A stretch of 64,000 nt of DNA, from NCBI RefSeq assembly GCF_000981805.1, contig NZ_CP011133.1, positions 1-64,000 on the forward strand, in the 5' to 3' direction. This DNA is from Citrobacter amalonaticus Y19 (GTDB lineage: Bacteria; Pseudomonadota; Gammaproteobacteria; Enterobacterales; Enterobacteriaceae). A model generated the notes under the pieces. The model searched no databases. It was not told the origin of the DNA and was given only the letters and a program-made list of their open reading frames with translations. The position numbers and the translations under genes were made by a program. Within the stretch, counting starts at the first letter, position 1. Every line of letters begins with the position of its first letter. Below are positions 1 through 7,360 of this stretch, piece by piece.

Positions 1-60
1 ATATGCGTATACTTTACGTATAATGCGTAAAATGATGCTCTATGCGTACAATTGTAACGG
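1..60. repeat. TATGCGTA short repeats
   Basis: The first 60 bases contain several closely spaced TGCGTA/TACGTA words (TATGCGTA, ACGTATAATGCGTA, TATGCGTA). They may be the edge of an iteron or parS-like site that continues outside the window. No protein partner is visible here, so the role is open. Confidence 0.3.
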
Positions 61-150
61 CAATCAGATTGAGACGCTAACATTCTATTTTCTTTTTTCT
101 GTTTTTTGCGATCAAGAAACTCAATTTATGAGTCGGTCATTTCCACCGCT

Positions 151-881
151 GGCGATTAAGGGGGTTAAGTAACCCACGGCCGGGCAGAACCCGGAGAGGC
201 TGGCTGGCGATTAAGGGGGTTAAGTGACTCACCTGCCGGGCAGAATCGGAGAAGCTAGCTGGCGATTAAGGGGGTTAAGTGACCCACGGGCCGGGCAGAA
301 CCCGGAGAGGCTGGCTGGCGATTAAGGGGGTTAAGTGACTCACCTGCCGGGCAGAATCGGAGAAGCTAGCTGGCGATTAAGGGGGTTAAGTGACCCACGG
401 GCCGCGCAGAACCCGGAGAGGCTGGCTGGCGATTTGTGAAACAACAATAAAGTTTGTCCGCAGACAATAAAGATTGCCCGTAAGAACGTAAAAATACAAT
501 AAAGTTTGCCCGTAAGAGCATGATGCTTGTGCTGGAAGATTATTCCACTCGCTGAAAGTTGAATTCAGTCATGGTGAACGCTTTAATCGGTTGGGAATTA
601 GTGCTAACGACGGTGTTAATTTGGAAGAGTGCTAATACAATCGTTGGCGCTGTCACATTGCCCGTAGCGGCCTCAGTAAGAAAAGTTCGGCAACAGAACC
701 TCGCTTAGGGGGATGTTCCCTTTAGTGGATGAAGACCAGTTCATGCTTACGGGCAAACTTTATTGTCTGAAAAGCGCCTTACGGGCAAACATTAATGTTA
801 TCTCACACGATTAAGGGGGTTAAGTAACCCACGGGCCGGGCAGAACCCGGAGAGGCTGGCTGGCGATTAAGGGGGTTAAGT
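151..881 (+). repeat. 55/56-bp tandem repeat array, interrupted by a mini-transposon
   Basis: Direct repeats begin at 151, 206, 261, 317, 372 and 428, with a partial copy at 862. Each starts GGCGATTAAGGGGGTTAAG. Two subtypes alternate: one has an ACCCACGGGCC-type middle and ends CTGGCT, the other has GACTCACCTG and ends CTAGCT, so the higher-order unit is about 111 bp. The copy starting at 428 is split after GGCGATT by the mini-element at 435-807 and resumes at 808. There are no unique spacers, so this is not a CRISPR array. An isolated inverted copy of the core lies near 4756-4775. An incompatibility, partition or protein-binding array is possible; no rep gene is present to decide. Confidence 0.85.
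435..807. mobile_element. Tn7-like miniature element (MITE) with 5-bp target duplication
   Basis: The element starts TGTGA and ends TCACA and is flanked by CGATT at 430-434 and 808-812. Each end carries 22-bp repeats of the form GACAATAAAGTTTGCCCGTAAG: about 443, 463-484 and 495-516 on the left, and inverted at 746-767 and 778-799 on the right. TGT...ACA termini, several TnsB-type sites starting GACAATAAAG and a 5-bp duplication are hallmarks of Tn7-family ends. The 230-bp interior shows no reading frame, so a TnsAB-like transposase would have to act in trans. The Tn7 relationship is from recall of Tn7 ends, not a search. Confidence 0.85.
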
Positions 882-932
882 GGCTTTAGCACCGGAAGAG
901 ATCCCCGTGCCAGCCATCGTTGAACAAACAAT

Positions 933-960
933 AAAAAAAGCCTCCGAATGAGAGGCTTTT
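933..960 (-). terminator. Intrinsic terminator after the gene at 976-1245
   Basis: Stem AAAGCCTCTC/GAGGCTTT-like on the minus strand followed by a run of T (AAAAAAA on the plus strand). It ends the operon driven from 1876. Confidence 0.75.
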
Positions 961-975
961 GGGTATTTAATAGAA

Positions 976-1245
976 TCAGGCCAATTCGTCAGGGTCGGTG
1001 ATGGCACTAACGAAGAACTCCGTGCGGTAATCATCCCCCCATCCCAACCAAACAGATGGTGACCCCTCTTTTGCCAGCGAACGGTCACCCGTCATGCTGT
1101 CCGCTTTGACAGAAACTGTCACGCATTCTTTGATAGTATCGGCTTCGGCAACCAGTCCAGTACTCTGGGTTTCAAATCCGGCAACTACGACAACTGCTTC
1201 CGGGTCGTGTAGTTGAAGCTGAGCGATAAGCTCCTTAACTTTCAT
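976..1245 (-). CDS. Hypothetical protein, 89 aa
   Basis: Unrecognised small acidic protein opening MKVKELIAQLQ, a helix, followed by an alternating hydrophobic segment (AVVVVAGF) that looks like a beta strand. There is no signal peptide or membrane segment. The ATG at 1245 follows a GGGGAAC Shine-Dalgarno. It lies 46 bp downstream of the 173-aa gene and probably shares its CTTCGTC promoter; an intrinsic terminator follows. Similar short proteins are common on phages and plasmids, but I cannot assign a function. Confidence 0.75.
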   Translation of the reverse strand: MKVKELIAQLQLHDPEAVVVVAGFETQSTGLVAEADTIKECVTVSVKADSMTGDRSLAKEGSPSVWLGWGDDYRTEFFVSAITDPDELA

Positions 1246-1291
1246 TTTGTTCCCCTGCGGTAGTTTTATTCAATTCTACCACGCCAGATGG

Positions 1292-1813
1292 TCAGGCGTA
1301 TAAATGCTTGCTGTACAGCTCGAAAGCTTCATCATGTTCCAAATCGTCCAGGATGACGATATCAGGGCCATGTTCTTTTTTGATTTGAGCAATGTATGAA
1401 GCGTATTGCGTCTGGGTTTTATACCCCACGACCCACAGTCTGCTATCGCGTAATACACAGATTTTCTTGCGGTACACCCGCTTAAAACTTGATTTAGTTT
1501 TGCGGTTGCGCTCTTCCAAACCGACCAGATGATCGATTACCTCAATCAGATTAGCGTCAGTGAAATATGGTTTACCATTGTGTTCACCAAGGCAGATTGG
1601 CAAAAGCCCCTTTGCATAGGATTCGGCCTGAGTAAACAGATCTTTTTTCCCCGACTCGAAATTAGCGCAAGTTTCGCCACCATGCCCATCATTCTCAGCT
1701 GTACCTATGCTCAGACCGTCGAAAAGGATTGTCGCGTTAAAGCAGACAGTTTCCTGGCTCATGCCAGTGTAGATTTTCAGGCCTTTCAGTTTGATTCTTG
1801 TTTGAGTGTTCAT
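1292..1813 (-). CDS. Hypothetical protein, 173 aa
   Basis: Unrecognised soluble protein. The start was set at the ATG at 1813 (protein begins MNTQTRIKLKGLK) because GGGGAAC lies just upstream; the frame remains open for 15 more codons without a better site. The N-terminal half reads like a beta-rich domain. The basic segment KTKSSFKRVYRKKICVLRD lies past the middle, and the C-terminus is acidic (DIVILDDLEHDEAF). It is first gene of a two-gene operon behind the shared promoter block at 1847-1876. Confidence 0.75.
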   Translation of the reverse strand: MNTQTRIKLKGLKIYTGMSQETVCFNATILFDGLSIGTAENDGHGGETCANFESGKKDLFTQAESYAKGLLPICLGEHNGKPYFTDANLIEVIDHLVGLEERNRKTKSSFKRVYRKKICVLRDSRLWVVGYKTQTQYASYIAQIKKEHGPDIVILDDLEHDEAFELYSKHLYA

Positions 1814-2270
1814 TGTGCGTGTTCCCCGTTTATTGTTTGTTATTCCATTGTCAATCACGTTCAGCTGGTGACGAAGTGATACGGAGAAATATTTAATAGG
1901 TCGCCTGATAGCCGGGCTGGTGGCAGCCGCAGCCCGTAGTCAGTACTTCGGGATCGTTCTTCCGAAAAGCTACCACAGTCTCCACAGCGTTTTGGGGGGG
2001 TTAACCCCCATACGCTTTGAGACTTTGCCCTGGCGGGCTGAGAATTCGCCTAATCGCCCCGTGAGGGCGCTATTCGAATTTACATGCCGTGCCAGCTTCG
2101 CCTGAGACCGAAGCTTTAGACGGCTTTTGCCCGCGTGGCGGGCAGACATGTTTACGTGCGCATTGCGCACGATTTTCTTCGGCTACAACTCAGGGTTGTG
2201 CTGGGGATTGGCTTATTGCCATATTCTGCAACGACGATGGGGATGGCTGGCTGGAACGCGAGGATTTAAA
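1814..2270. other. Intergenic region with a run of five hairpins
   Basis: Beyond the promoter at 1847-1876 I see no convincing gene. Between 1986 and 2170 lie five consecutive inverted repeats: 1986-2017 (AGCGT and GGGGGTTAACCCCC arms), 2043-2080 (AATTCG outer and CGCCC/GGGCG inner arms), 2095-2114 (GCTTCG/CGAAGC), 2128-2144 (TGCCCGC/GCGGGCA) and 2156-2170 (GTGCG/CGCAC). Short open frames here follow from the palindromes and have no ribosome-binding sites. Confidence 0.6.
1847..1876 (-). promoter_or_regulatory. CTTCGTC-family promoter
   Basis: CTTCGTC at 1870-1876, 17-nt spacer, then GACAAT followed by GG as -10, about 35 nt upstream of the start at 1813. Member of the dispersed promoter family in this window. 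Confidence 0.65.
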
Positions 2271-2522
2271 TCAGACTCTATATCGACTGATATCTACGAC
2301 GGTGTCAGCCGGATCTGTTGCCAGCTTACAGGTCACTTGACCTTCCTGATCCAGCATCAGTGTTGCGGTTAACGGTTCATTTTGAGCATCGATTACAGTG
2401 ACATTCACGCGTAACCGTGTTGGGAGCATCATCAGAATTCGCGTAGGACTCTCTGATAATGACACGTTTCTGGCTTGCAGAACCGCTAAAACTCTCTTCA
2501 TTAACTCTGCCTGGTCGATCAT
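2271..2522 (-). CDS. Hypothetical protein, 83 aa
   Basis: Begins MIDQAELMKRVLAVLQ at the ATG at 2522; the site upstream is weak, so the start is uncertain. An amphipathic N-terminal helix is followed by a beta-rich part (RVNVTVIDAQ, LTATLMLDQEGQVTCKL). That layout resembles the 106-aa protein at 28573-28893 (helix, then VTVTLSLTQSGTVVVSW), so the two may be distant relatives. No neighbour gives a functional clue. Confidence 0.5.
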   Translation of the reverse strand: MIDQAELMKRVLAVLQARNVSLSESPTRILMMLPTRLRVNVTVIDAQNEPLTATLMLDQEGQVTCKLATDPADTVVDISRYRV

Positions 2523-2943
2523 ATAGTCACATGCCACTGGATGTATTGAGATGAAATCGTGCCTACCGCAGGGCTGCACGAAAGATATAAATCAGTATGA
2601 CATGCGGGCCGGACTCAAACCATCAATTACTGGAACCAGGCCGAAGATACCGCTCTGCATTTCTTTGTGTTGAATTTACATGATTGTTATTTTGTGAATT
2701 ATCTGTCCTTTATCATTCACTGGTATCACTTAAATTCAAAGCGAACAGGAGATGATTGGATTGAATGTCTATTAAATGTGAATTACTAGTGCGTTATGAA
2801 ATGCGGTAATCTGATTTTTCTGTTTTGATATGGTTTTTATGTGAATTATCGGTGAATTGTTTGTGCGCTACTAATCTCCATGTTGCCTTGCTATTTCAAT
2901 AAAGAGATTGAATAGGGCAGGGGGATGGAAGAGGGGAGAGGGC
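2523..2943. other. AT-rich intergenic stretch
   Basis: No gene is supported. The stretch has several TGTGAATTA-like words (near 2693, 2778, 2840 and 2852) and a poly-purine run next to the end of the HNH gene. I see no clear terminator for that gene. Confidence 0.4.
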
Positions 2944-4173
2944 TTATTCAGCTGGCGCGTTCACCATAAATTCAAGCCATCTTGCCCGGAGCCTGTTTTT
3001 ATCCAGATTGTAGATCAACGGTTTTATACAGACCCCTTCATACTCAGGGAACTCTATACCGCTTGCGAAGTGAACCTGTAGTGTATCGGGATCAATACCC
3101 ATCATGTTTGTGTCAAACAGGCGGTGGAATGTTGGTGATAGCAAAACGCCGTTACTGGCGTTATAGCAGCCCGCTACGGATGTTGGTTCAATATGTGCTG
3201 CCTCCAGTACACCGTTGAGGTGTTTACCCGATACCGCGCACCGGCTTCCAAAATTCTTTTCCACCAGTTCACGGAACTGAGACTGAACATGCACATCACG
3301 AACGCTTACCTCACGGCGGGTACTCGGTGAACGCATACGAATATCTGCATGGGGGAGGTGACCACGCGGTAATGGCAATACTGCCGGTTGCTCACCCATT
3401 ACTGGATTTTGCTCCTCGCAGTAGATGTCTACGGACTCCATTAAACGGGATGTGTCATTACCAAATCGGCGAGTAAACCAGAGCCTGAAATGAACCAGCC
3501 GTGATGCAGGAATTTTGTTTCGTACATATTTCTGAGCATTCTCCTTTTCGACTTCAGTATCGAGTAAAGCCAGGCGGGCCTGAGAAGAACGAATTTCTTC
3601 CTGGTCTCTGAGATATCCTGCTAGCAGGCAGTCATTGGAACTATGATGTTCGTACCGTCGTGGATAACCTGATCCTGTTTCTACCACGCCAAAGGCTTTG
3701 TACCTGAACATTCGGGGAAATAGCTTAAGGGCTACCCGGTCATTTCGTCGGGCGAGGGATCGAATCAGATAAGTGATCTCCTGCTCATGGTCAGAATACT
3801 GAGTTGATAATAGAACGCGTCGAATTACCTCTGTTTTATCTATACCTGACATTATCCCCCTGCGAATGACACCACGGAGGTGAGCCTTATGTCTTGCCCC
3901 ATTAATTAGACCGAACTCCCGGGACAAGCTGACATATTCTTTCAGCTGGTGATGCATGGGGTCAGTAAACGCCTCTGGAGGAATCGCCTGGTATGCTTCT
4001 GAAGAAAATAGTCGGAAAGGCATTTCTTCCGACGCTATCCACCCTTCTCGTCGAAGCCGAATAATCGTCATAATGAGATGTTCGATACCGGGCATATCAG
4101 GCTCGATGTACAGCGTCATCAGAGTGTTCGTCATTCCAGTAGAAGGGCTGGCAGAAGGTGGCGTGTTGCTCAT
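2944..4173 (-). CDS. HNH endonuclease-family protein, 409 aa
   Basis: The C-terminal domain (roughly residues 300-375) has the HNH_2-type pattern: a Cys near GSRCAVSGKHLNGVLEAAHI, then NASNGVLLSPTFHRLFD, where paired His, Asn and His would bind metal and cut DNA. The first 290 residues are unrecognised, rich in Arg and in paired basic residues, and probably determine target or partner specificity. HNH_2 proteins of this layout are often predicted restriction endonucleases. It stands alone, without a methyltransferase, between non-coding stretches. A stand-alone defence nuclease is an inference. Confidence 0.8.
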   Translation of the reverse strand: MSNTPPSASPSTGMTNTLMTLYIEPDMPGIEHLIMTIIRLRREGWIASEEMPFRLFSSEAYQAIPPEAFTDPMHHQLKEYVSLSREFGLINGARHKAHLRGVIRRGIMSGIDKTEVIRRVLLSTQYSDHEQEITYLIRSLARRNDRVALKLFPRMFRYKAFGVVETGSGYPRRYEHHSSNDCLLAGYLRDQEEIRSSQARLALLDTEVEKENAQKYVRNKIPASRLVHFRLWFTRRFGNDTSRLMESVDIYCEEQNPVMGEQPAVLPLPRGHLPHADIRMRSPSTRREVSVRDVHVQSQFRELVEKNFGSRCAVSGKHLNGVLEAAHIEPTSVAGCYNASNGVLLSPTFHRLFDTNMMGIDPDTLQVHFASGIEFPEYEGVCIKPLIYNLDKNRLRARWLEFMVNAPAE

Positions 4174-4269
4174 AGGGTAAGGTACTGCCTGGACGTTGAG
4201 GAAGCGCTTATGTTACGGAACTAACGCTGAGGGTTTTTAGCTCCCGTTGCGAACGGTGAAGTTACGGGC

Positions 4270-4294
4270 AAAAAAAATCCCCGGCTTACCGGGG
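4270..4294 (-). terminator. Intrinsic terminator for the 54-aa membrane protein gene
   Basis: On the minus strand CCCCGG-TAAG-CCGGGG is followed by ATTTTTTTT, about 65 bp beyond the stop at 4359. Confidence 0.8.
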
Positions 4295-4358
4295 AAGTTA
4301 ACATTCACCTCCAGAAGGGTTGGAGGCAAAGCCGGTTGGGCGACCGGCCACAGGGAAA

Positions 4359-4523
4359 CTACGGCTTAATGCCGAGAACCACACCGCCATAGACCAGGTA
4401 CATCACGATGGCGAACAGCATGAAGAAATGGGTTACCGGGTGAGCCAGCGCGGCTGCTGCCGCATGGCTTGCGTTGAGCTTCAGTGAGCCAAAAGAGTGA
4501 TTACGAACAGCTTGTGCTTTCAT
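4359..4523 (-). CDS. Small membrane protein, 54 aa
   Basis: Translates as MKAQAVRNHSFGSLKLNAS, an Ala-rich turn, then one membrane segment (FFMLFAIVMYLVYGGVVLGI) ending KP. The start is well supported: GGAG lies six bases before the ATG. It is a complete one-gene unit, with a CTTCGTC promoter at 4567-4596 and a strong terminator at 4270-4294. The N-terminus is basic and the C-terminus barely leaves the membrane. No match is recalled. A regulator of a membrane partner, a holin-like peptide or an exclusion factor are all possible. Confidence 0.7.
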   Translation of the reverse strand: MKAQAVRNHSFGSLKLNASHAAAAALAHPVTHFFMLFAIVMYLVYGGVVLGIKP

Positions 4524-4566
4524 GGGTCGCTCCTATTAACGGGTACATGTTGTGGCTTCTGTATCC

Positions 4567-4596
4567 AGTATCTGGGGAGTGACTCAGGTGACGAAG
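4567..4596 (-). promoter_or_regulatory. CTTCGTC-family promoter
   Basis: CTTCGTC at 4590-4596, 17-nt spacer, GATACT followed by GG as -10. It drives the 54-aa membrane protein gene starting at 4523. Confidence 0.7.
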
Positions 4597-4677
4597 AAAA
4601 CGAGGGTATAAAAAGCCATTTATTTTCAGAAAGATAATCTCGGTTTCGTTTCGTGTTATGCTTGCTTTTCCGGGCAC

Positions 4678-4710
4678 AAAAAAAGCCGTCAGGCGAACCG
4701 GACGGCTTTT
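4678..4710. terminator. Bidirectional intrinsic terminator
   Basis: Stem AAAAGCCGTC/GACGGCTTTT with A-run and T-run flanks. It separates the operon ending at 4809 from the promoter of the 54-aa gene. Confidence 0.75.
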
Positions 4711-4755
4711 AGAAAACAGGCTTTATACCGACATATCAGCGGGTCATGTTTGCAG

Positions 4756-4775
4756 CTTAACCCCCTTAATCGCCA
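4756..4775 (-). repeat. Isolated inverted copy of the 55/56-bp repeat core
   Basis: CTTAACCCCCTTAATCGCCA is the reverse complement of the conserved core of the array at 151-881. It suggests a binding site that also acts outside the array. Confidence 0.65.
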
Positions 4776-4808
4776 GTGCATTGCCACCAGCAGTACGAGG
4801 ACTAACGC

Positions 4809-5252
4809 TTAAATATCGTAGCGGCCTTCTTTGATTTGCTGGAGCTGTTCAGCCAGCGCCTTCGCCAGTGGTTCGGCCTCTTCTTCGTCATCCAGATTGT
4901 CGACGAGCGTCAGATTTGACTCACCCGGACGGCGGGCATAAACCCCATACGCTCGTTGCCCGGTGATATCGGTGACGGCAGTCTGAGAGTGATCGCAGAT
5001 GATATTGCCGTGTCGGTCTACCGGCCCGAAACTGATGGCCTCATAATCCGCATCGTGACCCAGTGGTAGATCACGCATAACAAACAGGCGCAATGGGGCA
5101 ACGTCATACTCTGCCCCACATTTTGCGGCCACATCCAGCTCGTTAATTTCGCGGAGAAAATCCTTCGCGACTACGGAATCAGAATGCATCCGGTAAATGG
5201 TCGACGCGGCCCAGATTGCACCGGCATAAAATTGTGAATCTTCTTTTGTCAT
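4809..5252 (-). CDS. Hypothetical protein, 147 aa
   Basis: Unrecognised soluble acidic protein starting MTKEDSQFYAGAIWAAS with AGGTG a few bases before the ATG. It has no signal peptide, membrane segment or recognisable catalytic motif. The C-terminal third is very acidic (NLDDEEEAEPLAKALAEQL) and helical. It is the last gene of the four-gene operon starting at 6764 (105-aa protein, LRR protein, zinc-ribbon protein, this gene). A charge-mimic role is conceivable but is speculation. Confidence 0.75.
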   Translation of the reverse strand: MTKEDSQFYAGAIWAASTIYRMHSDSVVAKDFLREINELDVAAKCGAEYDVAPLRLFVMRDLPLGHDADYEAISFGPVDRHGNIICDHSQTAVTDITGQRAYGVYARRPGESNLTLVDNLDDEEEAEPLAKALAEQLQQIKEGRYDI

Positions 5253-5312
5253 TTAGCACCTGCTCTTAATTGTCATGGGTATGCCGGTCGAACGGTATCG
5301 CCGCGCTGACCG

Positions 5313-5591
5313 TCAGTATACGGTTATTTCCTTTGCGCAGCTGTCGCACTGGTATTCGTTGATACCGCCTGTTGCAACCCAGTTTTGTGCTCCGCATCGG
5401 CAACTAAGCAGATGGCGCATACCAGGAGCAAGCGCCCGCTCTGAAAACGACTCAACCGGGACTTCGCCCGGGTAGTAGTAACCTTTTATCAGCTTGTTGC
5501 ATGAACGCCCGTCAGTGTCGGTGTAATGCAGATACACCTTCCGGGTATAAATCATACCGGAGTCAGTGCCGAACTGCGTTTTCAGAAGCAT
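5313..5591 (-). CDS. Zinc-ribbon protein, 92 aa (paralogue of the 25648-25920 product)
   Basis: The C-terminus carries CRCGAQNW, about ten residues, then YQCDSCAKE: two CxC/CxxC knuckles that look zinc-binding. The same arrangement ends the 90-aa protein at 25648-25920, so the two are probable paralogues. The ATG at 5591 was chosen because GGAGG precedes it; the gene overlaps the end of the LRR gene by 29 bp, which suggests translational coupling. A nucleic-acid or protein-binding role is inferred from the fold only. Confidence 0.75.
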   Translation of the reverse strand: MLLKTQFGTDSGMIYTRKVYLHYTDTDGRSCNKLIKGYYYPGEVPVESFSERALAPGMRHLLSCRCGAQNWVATGGINEYQCDSCAKEITVY

Positions 5592-6405
5592 ACATATCCT
5601 CCAGACGCTGAACACATTGTTGTGCGGCCTTATCAAGTAGTTCAGCCGTGGGTTCATCATAGATGCCACGTACCATCAGGCCAAATATTTCCGGGTCTAC
5701 AGACAGATCGTACATGCATACGCGAACGCCAATCGCTGTACGTAGCGCGTAGACATGGCGGTTAGGCTTTCCGCCGATTCCGGTGACCGACGCGACATTC
5801 TCAAAATTACCCGGGTTAACCAGGTTAATCACGGGGCACGATATACACTCAGGGATCCGCTTCAGACCCACCGCATCCAGATACAGGCTGCGGCCCACCT
5901 TCAGGTTTTTTGGCAACGCCTGTAACGGCATGGCTTCGAGGGCCAGATTTTCTTCAAGATGCAGGTTATCCGGCAAAGTGGTAATGCGGGTGTTGGATAG
6001 CATCATACTGCCAGCGACTTTCAGCGTTTCCGGCAGGTAGGCGATATCAGTACACATGATGTCCAGAACTCGGCCCACCGTAAGATTTTCCGGCAGATAC
6101 TTTAGGCGTGATGAATTCGCCATGAGCGTACCGGTAATGGTCAGGTTGTCAGGGAGAGATTCCAGCTCAGAGTAGCTGATAAACAGATTGCGGGCCACCA
6201 GCCCGGCAGGGATGCTATGAATGCCCGCCAGAATGGTCAGGGTGTTCGTCACGGTCAGATTCGCGGGAATATAGTCACAGGGAATTGCCGTATCTTCTGG
6301 CTCAAGCGTAAACCCGACACGAAGATCGCCTTCAACGATGATTCGTCCGTCCTGAAGGGTAAAGGCCACACCATTCGCTGCCAGTTTATCAATGAAGTCT
6401 GTCAT
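5563..6405 (-). CDS. Leucine-rich-repeat-like protein, 280 aa
   Basis: From about residue 35 to 210 the protein repeats a 20-21-residue unit of the type LPxNLxVxGxLxL (LPDNLTITGTLMANS, LPENLTVGRVLDIM, LPETLKVAGSMMLS and so on). This is a bacterial LRR-like solenoid seen in many phage and plasmid proteins of unknown role. The last 70 residues are non-repetitive and helical. AAGGA precedes the ATG. It is the second gene of the 6764 operon. Solenoids usually bind proteins; the partner is unknown. Confidence 0.8.
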   Translation of the reverse strand: MTDFIDKLAANGVAFTLQDGRIIVEGDLRVGFTLEPEDTAIPCDYIPANLTVTNTLTILAGIHSIPAGLVARNLFISYSELESLPDNLTITGTLMANSSRLKYLPENLTVGRVLDIMCTDIAYLPETLKVAGSMMLSNTRITTLPDNLHLEENLALEAMPLQALPKNLKVGRSLYLDAVGLKRIPECISCPVINLVNPGNFENVASVTGIGGKPNRHVYALRTAIGVRVCMYDLSVDPEIFGLMVRGIYDEPTAELLDKAAQQCVQRLEDMYASENAVRH

Positions 6406-6446
6406 ATCGGTTTCCTTTTAATGGCCCGACGAACCGGGCCAGAGGT

Positions 6447-6764
6447 TCAGAGTTTGCTGACAAAGTTCTGTTGCGTGAACAGGTACATATCGCCCTGCTC
6501 ATTGAACATGCACAGATTTTCGAGGATTCGCTTTTCAATCCAGCTGACCGGCTTTTCACGCATATCCTTCGCGAGTGAAAAGGTGTTTTGCAGCCGGGCA
6601 ATGCGGTGATGGTCATTGATTGCCCGGTGAATTGCGGCCTTTGACGCTGCTGCCTGCTTCTTCACGTTGTTGCGGGCACACCATAATTCGCCACCAGCGG
6701 CTGATGCTCGCGCTGCTTGCTGTCGTGAGGCGTCCAGTTGGTCATAACTATAAAGGTTAGGCAT
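6447..6764 (-). CDS. Hypothetical protein, 105 aa
   Basis: Begins MPNLYSYDQLDASRQQAARASAAGGE at the ATG at 6764, six bases after GGGG; a slightly longer start is possible but lacks a good site. It is helical and basic, rich in Ala, Arg and Lys, with a segment AKDMREKPVSWIEKRILEN. First gene of the operon behind the promoter at 6800-6829. No recognised family. Confidence 0.7.
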   Translation of the reverse strand: MPNLYSYDQLDASRQQAARASAAGGELWCARNNVKKQAAASKAAIHRAINDHHRIARLQNTFSLAKDMREKPVSWIEKRILENLCMFNEQGDMYLFTQQNFVSKL

Positions 6765-6799
6765 GATGTCCCCTGTCATGGTTTTGTCGTTATAAACCT

Positions 6800-6829
6800 A
6801 TTATCCGGCAGGCGGAGCAGGTGACGAAG
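6800..6829 (-). promoter_or_regulatory. CTTCGTC-family promoter
   Basis: CTTCGTC at 6823-6829, spacer of 17, GATAAT then AGG at 6800-6805. A clean member of the family. It drives the four-gene operon 6764-4809. Confidence 0.75.
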
Positions 6830-6859
6830 GGCGCTGAGGTTGTCCTGATGGTGAAAAGA

Positions 6860-6897
6860 TTGCCGTTAGTGTTCCATATGGTATAATTAAATTACCA
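6860..6897 (+). promoter_or_regulatory. Sigma70-like promoter with overlapping palindromic operator for the Xre/RES pair
   Basis: TTGCCG at 6860-6865, 16 bp, TATAAT at 6882-6887. The inverted repeat TGGTATAATTAAATTACCA (6879-6897) overlaps the -10, where the antitoxin or toxin-antitoxin complex would be expected to repress its own transcription. Confidence 0.75.
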
Positions 6898-6913
6898 AAT
6901 GGGAGGTCTAATT

Positions 6914-7360
6914 ATGACGATGAAAGTTTTTTCTCCAGACGTGACCAAATCGAACCAGCACTGCTTATGGCAGGTTGTTGGTCTGGACAATGACGGTATC
7001 GGGCTGATGGACAAAATCAATCACGGTCTCGATGGCACAGTAGCTAAGCACATTTCGGAATGGGCTAACATCACGCCGTCTGAACTGCGCAAAATGTCGG
7101 GCATACCGAATACGACGTTTAATCGTAGCATCAAAGACCGTTTCACTGCCGATCAGAGCGAACGTCTGGTGCGCATTATCCGCGTCATTGAACGTGCTGT
7201 AGAGCTGTTTGAAGGTGACAAAGAAGCAGCGCACAAATGGATGAACGAAGCGAACCGTGGTCTGAGCTGGAAATCACCGGCAGAGGTTGTTTCTTCTGAG
7301 ACTGGTGCGCTCGAAGTTATGCGCCTGATTACGCGTATTGAGCACGGGGTATATTCGTGA
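6914..7360 (+). CDS. Xre/MbcA/ParS-type antitoxin, 148 aa
   Basis: Residues about 47-87 form a helix-turn-helix of the Xre type (ISEWANITPSELRKMSGIPN). The C-terminus (residues 106-147, HKWMNEANRGLSWKSPAEVV) is the DUF2384 domain that plugs the active site of RES toxins. The start at 6914 follows GGGAGG; an upstream in-frame ATG at 6899 lies within the Shine-Dalgarno region. The stop TGA overlaps the GTG of the toxin. It should neutralise the RES protein and repress the operon at the palindrome on its -10. Confidence 0.9.
   Translation: MTMKVFSPDVTKSNQHCLWQVVGLDNDGIGLMDKINHGLDGTVAKHISEWANITPSELRKMSGIPNTTFNRSIKDRFTADQSERLVRIIRVIERAVELFEGDKEAAHKWMNEANRGLSWKSPAEVVSSETGALEVMRLITRIEHGVYS

Noticed and set aside
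151..427. CRISPR-like direct repeats
   Set aside because: The units are contiguous tandem repeats of 55/56 bp with no unique spacers, and no cas gene is present.
1970..2170. 66-codon basic open frame on the minus strand
   Set aside because: It coincides with the run of five hairpins, lacks a Shine-Dalgarno and has a biased composition caused by the palindromes.
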